Shown here: positions 58,478 to 64,000 of the stretch, in pieces
Position numbering within the stretch: position 1 is the first letter of the stretch
Layout: every line of letters starts with the position of its first letter
Source: Thalassobacillus pellis
Lineage (GTDB): Bacteria > Bacillota > Bacilli > Bacillales > Halobacillaceae
Direction: 5' to 3'
NCBI RefSeq assembly: GCF_016908295.1
Contig: NZ_JAFBDO010000002.1
Location: forward strand, 744,001-808,000
DNA length: 64,000 nt
Position numbers and translations under genes: made by a program
The notes under the pieces: generated by a model
What the model was told of the DNA's origin: nothing
The model's input: only the letters and a program-made list of their open reading frames with translations
The model's database searches: none

Positions 58478-59242
58478 CTAGACCAATCCTTTCATTCGTA
58501 TAGCGAATAATAAGCCTTTTAAAGAACGGATGTATAAACCTGCTGCAACGATCCCAATCAGGCCGTAAATATAAAATGGAATTTGCTGGAGAAAGGCTTC
58601 ATAAAATTCCACACTATGAATGGACACCAAGATGTTCCCCAAGACCCACATGCCCGTAACTGTCAATTTTGCCTGGAAAGATTTCATATGGAGTTGCACA
58701 TATAAAAACGCTAAAGCAAATAGAAAAAGAGCTGAACTTGACAGTAAAAAGGCGTGCAGGATATCCAAGCTTTTATGCAGTGAAATAGATAGGATGATAA
58801 CACTATTGATCAGCATACTGAGTACACTGAACACGAGCATTCGGAATGCAGCCAGCTGATGTAAGTTGTACTTGCACGTCATCTCCACCTCATACGTCGC
58901 TTTCTGTTTCTGATTTACAAAAAATACATAGGCAAAGACAAAATACGTAATTGGTGACCCGATGAAGATAAAAGTATAAATGTTCAGCTTCTCTACAGGT
59001 ATCCATTCCATCACACTCATACTGGTCACTGCCAAGACAAAGAGAGTGATGAATAGGGTATAAAGGATTTCAGTCCAGTCGTGGAACAGATGCCTGAAGC
59101 CTACACTCCTATATATGGCAGCCAGATAAGAACCAAACGAGGCTTTCGGATTCAGCCCTTTGGCGATGATTGTGTTGATCTCCATTTGGATGGAGTCCTC
59201 GTCGGGGTATGGGATATCAATTCTTTCCTTATTCATCATCAT
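58478..59242 (-). CDS. Six-TM membrane protein following the ECF sigma gene
   Basis: A 254-residue membrane protein with a soluble N-terminus of about 45 residues and six TM helices ('WTEILYTLFITLFVLAVTSM', 'FIFIGSPITYFVFAYVFFVN', 'LINSVIILSISLHKSLDILH'). No domain is recognised. It overlaps the sigma gene by 14 bp. Position makes it the candidate anti-sigma factor or a third exporter subunit; it has no conserved zinc-binding HxxxCxxC motif, so a classical ZAS anti-sigma is excluded. Confidence 0.65.
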   Translation of the reverse strand: MMMNKERIDIPYPDEDSIQMEINTIIAKGLNPKASFGSYLAAIYRSVGFRHLFHDWTEILYTLFITLFVLAVTSMSVMEWIPVEKLNIYTFIFIGSPITYFVFAYVFFVNQKQKATYEVEMTCKYNLHQLAAFRMLVFSVLSMLINSVIILSISLHKSLDILHAFLLSSSALFLFALAFLYVQLHMKSFQAKLTVTGMWVLGNILVSIHSVEFYEAFLQQIPFYIYGLIGIVAAGLYIRSLKGLLFAIRMKGLV

Positions 59243-59780
59243 CCTCCTTTAACCGTTGCTCCAGCTTCCGGATTGTCGCATAATACTTTGTCTTAACCGT
59301 TGACTCTTTCATACTTGTAGTAGCTGCTATCTCGGAAAAAGTATATTCTCCGAGAATTTTCAGCCTAATGATTCTCTGTGTCTCATATTCAAATTGGGAA
59401 AGTGCAGCGAGCACACTTTCTGCCTTTTCCTTAGCCTCCAATGAGTCCGTAAATTCATGCGGATCATGGATGACCTTTCCTTCGATTGCTTCAGTCTGTT
59501 TGTATTGTTTATATGCCTTTGAGCGATAAAAATCGATAATTCGGGAATTTGCCACTTTGTATAACCATGTCCGGAATGATGCCCGGCCGTCATAACCGTG
59601 AATGGAACGCAACATACTGATAAAAATTTCTTGCGTGAGGTCTTTTGCAAGCTCCTGATCCATTGTTTTCTTAAATACAAAAGCAAATATCTCCCGATAA
59701 TATTTATGAATGAGCTTATCCGCAGCCCGCTCATCTGATTTCTTCTTAATCGCTTTTATCCATTTTATGTCCTGGTTCAT
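59229..59780 (-). CDS. ECF RNA polymerase sigma factor
   Basis: A 183-residue sigma-70 family ECF factor: sigma2 ('DKLIHKYYREIFAFVFKKTM', 'LAKDLTQEIFISMLRSIHGY', 'FRTWLYKVANSRIIDFYRSK') and sigma4 ('LAALSQFEYETQRIIRLKIL', 'TFSEIAATTSMKESTVKTKY'). It lies at the head of an operon with a membrane protein and an ABC-2 exporter, an arrangement like B. subtilis sigY. ATG at 59780 has GTGATC at 9 bp spacing; a GTG 15 bp upstream is possible. An ECF-like promoter lies 53 bp upstream, so autoregulation is likely. Confidence 0.88.
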   Translation of the reverse strand: MNQDIKWIKAIKKKSDERAADKLIHKYYREIFAFVFKKTMDQELAKDLTQEIFISMLRSIHGYDGRASFRTWLYKVANSRIIDFYRSKAYKQYKQTEAIEGKVIHDPHEFTDSLEAKEKAESVLAALSQFEYETQRIIRLKILGEYTFSEIAATTSMKESTVKTKYYATIRKLEQRLKEDDDE

Positions 59781-59832
59781 ATCGTCAGCGATCACATCCG
59801 TTTCAAGCTGTCTATTTCTTGAGCTACCCGTA

Positions 59833-59861
59833 TATTCGTAACAAAAGAGGAAATAGTTTTA
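59833..59861 (-). promoter_or_regulatory. ECF-type promoter of the sigma factor operon
   Basis: Minus strand TAAAAC, 17 bp, CGAATA, resembling the TGAAAC-N16/17-CGTATA pattern of extracytoplasmic-stress sigma factors. Confidence 0.45.
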
Positions 59862-59896
59862 GATTTTTTAAAAAGATTCATCTTCAATAATTGCAC

Positions 59897-59928
59897 AAAA
59901 AAAAAGAGCAACCTTGGTACAAGATCGC
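59897..59928 (-). terminator. Terminator of the DUF2651-DUF3139 gene
   Basis: Minus strand GCGATCTTG, TAC loop, CAAGGTTGC (9-bp stem with two G-U pairs) and TCTTTTTTTTT. Confidence 0.85.
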
Positions 59929-60008
59929 AATAAAGCCTTACTTTCTTAATACAAACTATCAAAGTTTTTCTCCTTAGCTATACGCCGCTTTTAATAAACT
60001 TCGGTCCT

Positions 60009-60626
60009 CTATTCATAACAGCTCTTTACCATATGAGGTCGCTTTTCAGTGAATTCATTTACAAAAAAATTTGGTCTTTTCTCATATTCACACATTTGAA
60101 CGATCTTCTCTTCTCCCCTTAATTCAATATACCGATACTTATGTTCTAAATCATCTTTAAATACTACTACAGCTATAATTGGTTTGGTTCTTTCCGTATT
60201 AAGCTTACCATTATAATGTGTGGCGATAGATTCAATTTCATGCTTTTTATATCCATTTTCCTCCAGGTGATTTCTTACTTCTGCTTCCATTATTTTTGCA
60301 TTAATAGGTTTTGCCAGGGCTACACCTAACCCGATAGCCACTGCTAATATTGTTACTATAGTTATTACCTTATTCAACCTTATATTTACTTTAATTACTT
60401 TGTTAGTTATTAGCTTGGTTAGCAGCCCTCCAAGGTAAGCAAGAAGCGTATACATACATACCCAGAGGAAAAAAGAAGAATTAAAATAAGTGAAATGAGC
60501 AATAAGAGAAATCACGAACACAAGGGTAGGCGCGACAATCGCCCTTTTTAAAAAAACAGCCCCAAGGGCACCTGCCAAAAATGAATAGATTGGAAAAAAC
60601 AATACTACAAAAATAATCAGATACAT
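60009..60626 (-). CDS. DUF2651-DUF3139 fusion membrane protein
   Basis: A 205-residue protein: N-terminal three- to four-TM unit ('IIFVVLFFPIYSFLAGALGA', 'TLLAYLGGLLTKLI') like DUF2651 (YbeC/YbfB/YxbF type), a further TM helix around 90-110, and a C-terminal extracytoplasmic region ('EVRNHLEENGYKKHEIESIA', 'HKYRYIELRGEEKI') like DUF3139. Both DUFs usually occur as separate proteins in Bacilli; here they are one chain. Function unknown. ATG after AAAAGGAAGGTATATAT. Confidence 0.75.
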   Translation of the reverse strand: MYLIIFVVLFFPIYSFLAGALGAVFLKRAIVAPTLVFVISLIAHFTYFNSSFFLWVCMYTLLAYLGGLLTKLITNKVIKVNIRLNKVITIVTILAVAIGLGVALAKPINAKIMEAEVRNHLEENGYKKHEIESIATHYNGKLNTERTKPIIAVVVFKDDLEHKYRYIELRGEEKIVQMCEYEKRPNFFVNEFTEKRPHMVKSCYE

Positions 60627-60653
60627 ATATACCTTCCTTTTAAAAGTGCGTTA

Positions 60654-60667
60654 GTGTAATATTACAC
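60654..60667. promoter_or_regulatory. 14-bp palindrome upstream of the DUF fusion gene
   Basis: GTGTAATATTACAC, 28 bp before the start codon; operator-like. Confidence 0.5.
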
Positions 60668-60812
60668 CAACACTTATTACGTTACAATACTTCAAAACGT
60701 AAAAGTAGTCCTGAATATTTTTGTAAGGGAAGAACAAAGGCACGTATATATGTGTTCACTAATGCAAAGGAATTCACGATAAGGAAGTAACGGTTTCCTT
60801 AAATTTTATTGT

Positions 60813-60995
60813 TTAAGCAGGCAGAATGAACGATAGTACTATAAGAATAACCGGGAAGATGACTAGGGAAATTTTCATTGTCTTGTTGGGATCTTTATAA
60901 AAATGCCTTATGTAAAATGGTATTCCAAAAGTTATGACGTCAGAAATCAGGCATAAATAGAACTTTTTAACAGTAGGTATTTGCTCATCTCCCAA
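60813..60995 (-). CDS. Small two-TM hypothetical protein
   Basis: A 60-residue frame with two hydrophobic stretches ('KFYLCLISDVITFGIPFYIR', 'MKISLVIFPVILIVLSFILP') beginning at TTG. No clear ribosome site is visible. Composition suggests a genuine small membrane protein but proof is lacking. Confidence 0.35.
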   Translation of the reverse strand: MGDEQIPTVKKFYLCLISDVITFGIPFYIRHFYKDPNKTMKISLVIFPVILIVLSFILPA

Positions 60996-61072
60996 TAATG
61001 GTTGCCAATTATCCTATAAGGACTTTTGGTCGTATTCTACCACGAATTTTGAAATTATCTCCTTTCCAACTG

Positions 61073-61113
61073 CAATAAAAGCACTCCAATTCCTACATAG
61101 GATTAGAGTGCTT
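61073..61113 (-). terminator. Terminator of the YjbQ gene
   Basis: Minus strand AAGCACTC, imperfect inner stem, GAGTGCTTTTATTG. Confidence 0.75.
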
Positions 61114-61133
61114 GAAATGTTTTGAAGAGTTTT

Positions 61134-61532
61134 TCATGTCATTATTTTGACAGAATACTTACGATTTCTCGGCCCGTCGAATTCACAGAAATAGACTCCC
61201 TGCCATGTTCCCAATACTAATTTTCCTTCATTAATAATCAAGGTTTGGGCATGACCGACGGTACTCGTTTTCATATGAGAAGCGGTATTCCCTTCCCCGT
61301 GCCTGTCTTTCGGATGGTTCCATGGATATAACTCATCAAACCGCATCAGCATGTCCGTTTTTACATCAGGGTCGGCATTTTCATTGACGGTGACCCCCGC
61401 TGTAGTATGCATGGATGATACGACCATGAGGCCTTCTTCAATACCTTTTTCTGCGATAAAACGCTGCAGTTCCTCGGTAATGTCAATCATCTGGGAATGA
61501 TGATCTGTTTTCAGCTGAAATTGCTTGTACAT
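61134..61532 (-). CDS. yjbQ: YjbQ family protein (UPF0047, secondary thiamine-phosphate synthase)
   Basis: A 132-residue protein with the UPF0047 hallmark '[20 protein letters not shown]' and the C-terminal '[20 protein letters not shown]'. The His-x-x-His triad and Glu bind a metal; homologues show a weak thiamine-phosphate synthase activity in complementation tests. ATG at 61532 is behind AAAGGGTGTTGTAT. Confidence 0.92.
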   Translation of the reverse strand: MYKQFQLKTDHHSQMIDITEELQRFIAEKGIEEGLMVVSSMHTTAGVTVNENADPDVKTDMLMRFDELYPWNHPKDRHGEGNTASHMKTSTVGHAQTLIINEGKLVLGTWQGVYFCEFDGPRNRKYSVKIMT

Positions 61533-61592
61533 ATACAACACCCTTTTTTCATTCCTATTCCAATTTAACAGCAGACTCAAACCTATCCGTTA

Positions 61593-61769
61593 CTATCTTC
61601 CATATTTTTTTGCCAAGTATGCACGGAATGCTGTTACTTCTTTTTGTAGTCGGTGAATTTCCTCAAGTGACGAAACCTTTTTCACATTCTTCCTTATTCT
61701 CCAATAGGTGGCCAGCTCATCGTCCGTCAGCTTTATGCTAGCATGTGGAAAGAAAATCAGTTCGCCCAC
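61593..61769 (-). CDS. Small conserved-looking hypothetical protein
   Basis: A 58-residue reading frame starting GTG after GGAGTGAGGCGAT (good site), 'VGELIFFPHASIKLTDDELA', 'YWRIRKNVKKVSSLEEIHRL', 'QKEVTAFRAYLAKKYGR'. Charged helices, no membrane segment. The family is not recognised. It lies just upstream of yjbQ on the same strand and may be its operon partner. Confidence 0.6.
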   Translation of the reverse strand: MGELIFFPHASIKLTDDELATYWRIRKNVKKVSSLEEIHRLQKEVTAFRAYLAKKYGR

Positions 61770-61956
61770 ATCGCCTCACTCCTCCGTGGCACCTGAAAAA
61801 GGTGTTTCTATTAGTGATTGTATGATGGGACAGCCATTATCATAAGTTTTTCTTTAAAAATTATAGGAAAGGATTTTATGAAAAAGTGAATACTAATTAC
61901 TGATTACGTTCTCATTGGATTACCACCTGACCTTAGTACCAGGTAATAAATTTCCA

Positions 61957-61985
61957 TTGACACGATACTTAGGCATTGTTACGCT
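61957..61985 (+). promoter_or_regulatory. Probable promoter of the desaturase gene
   Basis: TTGACA, 17 bp, TACGCT. Perfect -35 with a weak -10 suits an activator-dependent promoter; desaturase genes in Bacillus are cold-induced by DesR. No DesR box was identified and no desKR genes are adjacent. The remaining 61770-61956 is empty. Confidence 0.5.
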
Positions 61986-62033
61986 TAACCCCATCAACCG
62001 AAGCACGACTGGTGTTTCGAAAGGAGCTGCGCT

Positions 62034-63098
62034 TTGAAAGACCTTCACTCATTCGGCTGGTATGCAAAACGCATCAAGCCTGACCTACCGAAAGAAGCAT
62101 TCAAGCCTGTGCCTGCCCGCTTGTTCGGTGGGTTGGCATATGTATGTGTGACGGTTGCTGGACTTCTGGCAATCAGTATCTTTGACCTGCACATAATCGT
62201 AAATATAATGATATCGCTCGTAATCGGGTTCAGTTTTGCCGGAATGGGATTTCTCGGACACGAAATCCTGCACGGTACCGTAATTCGTAACCCGCTTGCC
62301 CGTGATATTCTTGGAGCGATCGCTTTTTTCCCGTTAAGCACCGGGCCGAAGCTGTGGCGAAAATGGCATAACCTGACCCATCATCGCCATACCCAGCATG
62401 ACGAAATGGACCCGGATGCATGGCCGACATTGGAAAAATTGTTTAAGAAAAAAATATTCCAGTGGATCTATAAACTGCCTCATCCGGTTCGTGCTACATT
62501 CAGCTTTGCATCGCTTGCTGTCCAGTTCTCGTTGCATTCGATCAAAATGTTTACGGCTTACATCAAGGAATTCAAACCAAAAAAGCAGCCGGAAGTATGG
62601 CTGCAGGCTATACTGCCATGGGTAACCTGGATCGGATTATTATTTGTGATCGGGTTTACCAAGTGGGTGTTTGCATTTCTGATTCCGCTATTGATTGCCA
62701 ACTTGATTGTTATGGGATATATTTCGACTAACCATCGGCTGAACCCGCTCACACCGGTCAACGACCCGCTCGCGAACAGCCTGACGGTAACCGTGCCTAA
62801 ATGGGTCGATGTGCTGCATTTCAATTTTTCCTATCACACCGAGCATCACCTGTTTCCAGGCATGAATCCGAAATATTACCCGCTTGTAAAAGAAGAAATC
62901 AAAAAGAGATGGCCGGAGCGGTATCACGAAATGCCTCTTTCTCAGGCATTGAAAGCTTTATGGAGAACGCCCCGTGTTTACTTCAAAAACAACGAACTGG
63001 CTGATCCTCAATACGGGAAAGTTTACGGGTCACTGGGAAACGGTCTGGATCCGAAGAACATCCGCTTCCGCGTCAAACGTCTCCATTGGAAAAAGTGA
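62034..63098 (+). CDS. des: Fatty acid desaturase
   Basis: A 354-residue membrane desaturase that introduces a double bond into phospholipid acyl chains and keeps membranes fluid. The three histidine boxes are present: 'GHEILHG' (H76, H80), 'WHNLTHHRHT' (H112, H116, H117) and 'YHTEHHLFPG' (H268, H271, H272); additional His at 'STNHRLNPL'. Four TM helices. TTG start behind AAAGGAGCTGCGCT. B. subtilis Des makes delta-5 bonds; regiospecificity here is not determined. Confidence 0.92.
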   Translation: MKDLHSFGWYAKRIKPDLPKEAFKPVPARLFGGLAYVCVTVAGLLAISIFDLHIIVNIMISLVIGFSFAGMGFLGHEILHGTVIRNPLARDILGAIAFFPLSTGPKLWRKWHNLTHHRHTQHDEMDPDAWPTLEKLFKKKIFQWIYKLPHPVRATFSFASLAVQFSLHSIKMFTAYIKEFKPKKQPEVWLQAILPWVTWIGLLFVIGFTKWVFAFLIPLLIANLIVMGYISTNHRLNPLTPVNDPLANSLTVTVPKWVDVLHFNFSYHTEHHLFPGMNPKYYPLVKEEIKKRWPERYHEMPLSQALKALWRTPRVYFKNNELADPQYGKVYGSLGNGLDPKNIRFRVKRLHWKK

Positions 63099-63120
63099 TA
63101 TCAATACTTTCACCATGTAC

Positions 63121-63164
63121 AAAAAATGTCCTCCTTCTGTAATACAGAAAGAGGACATTTTTTT
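63121..63164. terminator. Bidirectional terminator between des and dsdA
   Basis: AAAAAATGTCCTC, inner TTCTG/CAGAA, GAGGACATTTTTTT. Confidence 0.9.
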
Positions 63165-63169
63165 AATAG

Positions 63170-64000
63170 CTATTCATTCATTAACCTTTTTCCTTCCGCG
63201 ATGAACTGCTTTGCTTCTTGTTCTGGTACGAGACGTCCGCCCGTCGCCCAGACCACATGGGTCGCCCGGCCATTACTTTTACGTAATGTTTCTTTAAGTT
63301 TTTGACCATTTCCTGTGAGCTGATAAGGGCCATACATGCCGGCAAGTGCTGACGGCTCGAGAGTGATCCCTTCACTTCTGTTCAACAGATACAATAGTTT
63401 ATATAATTCATCGTCCCCAATCGTATAGATGGCTGATAACAAATGCTCCACCATTGGACCGGCGAATCCTGACGGTCGGCCTACTGCCAGTCCGTCTGCA
63501 GCTGTCAGGTTGTCGATGCCGAAATCCTGGACAGAAACTTTGTCGTGCATTCCCGTCATCATGCCAACCAACATGGCAGGAGAATGGGTCGGTTCGGCAA
63601 ATATACAGTGGGCATGATCTCCGAAGATCTGTTTCAGTCCATATGTGACGCCGCCAGGACCACCACCGACTCCGCATGGCAGATAAACGATGAGTGGATG
63701 CTGTTCATCCACCTGGATATTGTTTTCCTTCAGCTGCTTTTCAAGTTCCCGTGCTGCAACAGAATAACCTAGAAATAGTGCCTTGGAGTCCTCATCGTCG
63801 ACGAAATAGCATGCTGGATCCGCTGCACATTCCTCTCTTCCTTTTTCCACTGCCACACTGAAATCAGCCGGGTGTTCGACCACCTGTACACCATAGCTGC
63901 GAAGCTTTTCCTTTTTCCAATCCTTGGCATCTCTGGACATATGGACAGTGACACGAAAACCGAGTTTTGCACTGATGATACCGATGCTTAATCCAAGGTT
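63170..64000 (-). CDS. dsdA: D-serine ammonia-lyase, 5' end beyond window
   Basis: The C-terminal 276 residues of a PLP-dependent D-serine dehydratase (D-serine to pyruvate and ammonia); the frame is open at the right edge. Recognised by '[20 protein letters not shown]', the phosphate-binding '[20 protein letters not shown]', '[20 protein letters not shown]', '[14 protein letters not shown]' and C-terminal '[17 protein letters not shown]'. The PLP lysine is in the missing N-terminal part. Internal Met codons are not the start. Confidence 0.93.
   Translation of the reverse strand, partial: NLGLSIGIISAKLGFRVTVHMSRDAKDWKKEKLRSYGVQVVEHPADFSVAVEKGREECAADPACYFVDDEDSKALFLGYSVAARELEKQLKENNIQVDEQHPLIVYLPCGVGGGPGGVTYGLKQIFGDHAHCIFAEPTHSPAMLVGMMTGMHDKVSVQDFGIDNLTAADGLAVGRPSGFAGPMVEHLLSAIYTIGDDELYKLLYLLNRSEGITLEPSALAGMYGPYQLTGNGQKLKETLRKSNGRATHVVWATGGRLVPEQEAKQFIAEGKRLMNE

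Overview
The window is chromosomal DNA of a low-GC Gram-positive bacterium, most likely a salt-tolerant or marine Bacillaceae (Halobacillus/Thalassobacillus/Virgibacillus type; the genus is inferred). The grounds are AGGAGG ribosome binding sites, frequent TTG and GTG starts, TTGaca/TAtaAT promoters, and short gene groups that match Bacillus subtilis neighbourhoods: ywrA-ywrB-ywrD-ywrC, ywoH-ywoG, alaR-alaT, yoaS-yozG-yoaT, ypcP, yfhE and des. No rRNA, tRNA, prophage, complete insertion sequence or CRISPR array was seen. Seven GNAT acetyltransferases lie scattered through the window.

Layout. 1-10.5 kb: mostly minus-strand genes (partial DUF2332 protein, MDR oxidoreductase, ZIP metal transporter, a small kinase-like protein beside a SagB-type oxidoreductase, hotdog thioesterase, LysR regulator, aminoglycoside-phosphotransferase-like kinase, DHA2 drug exporter, DUF1992 protein and a likely CTG-initiated micropeptide). 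10.7-16.8 kb: an Nramp relative without the canonical metal motifs, a divergent AraC/EamA pair, GNATs, a P-loop kinase and the stub of an alpha/beta hydrolase. 17-26.2 kb: an eight-gene minus-strand block (two permeases, binding lipoprotein and two ATPases of a dipeptide/glutathione-type ABC importer, then a gamma-glutamyltranspeptidase-like enzyme, then a short-chain ChrA pair) with a divergent Lrp/AsnC regulator.

26.6-39.4 kb: secreted GH10 xylanase, P-loop kinase/Nudix/DUF4440/GNAT genes, MarR-MFS pair, alaR-alaT, RDD protein, and a 2H phosphoesterase broken by one in-frame stop. 39.5-42.9 kb: an arsenic locus in two convergent arms: arsI plus a tiny Cys-rich gene on the plus strand behind three ATCAA-N6-TTGAT boxes, and arsR-arsB-arsC on the minus strand. 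43-54.9 kb: membrane S1C protease with a zinc-ribbon partner, tandem 121-bp palindromic repeats, ypcP, YjiH, a YeeE/YedE sulfur transporter, and yoaT-yozG-yoaS homologues. 55-59.9 kb: ECF sigma factor, membrane protein and ABC-2 exporter. 60-64 kb: a DUF2651-DUF3139 fusion, YjbQ, fatty acid desaturase and the 3' part of dsdA.

The least explained features are not genes. Two unrelated intergenic regions (about 30.99-31.26 kb and 40.34-40.45 kb) carry arrays in which a 7-bp core (ACACGCG or RCGAGCG) recurs every 21 bp, two DNA helical turns, with unconserved sequence between cores. A second family of 121-bp hairpin units is tandem at 45.7-46.1 kb and has relatives at 11.98 and 35.52 kb, one of which now forms a terminator. 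A third element, TGGTTCTC-NN-GGGG, is repeated before the YeeE/YedE gene and makes up its terminator.
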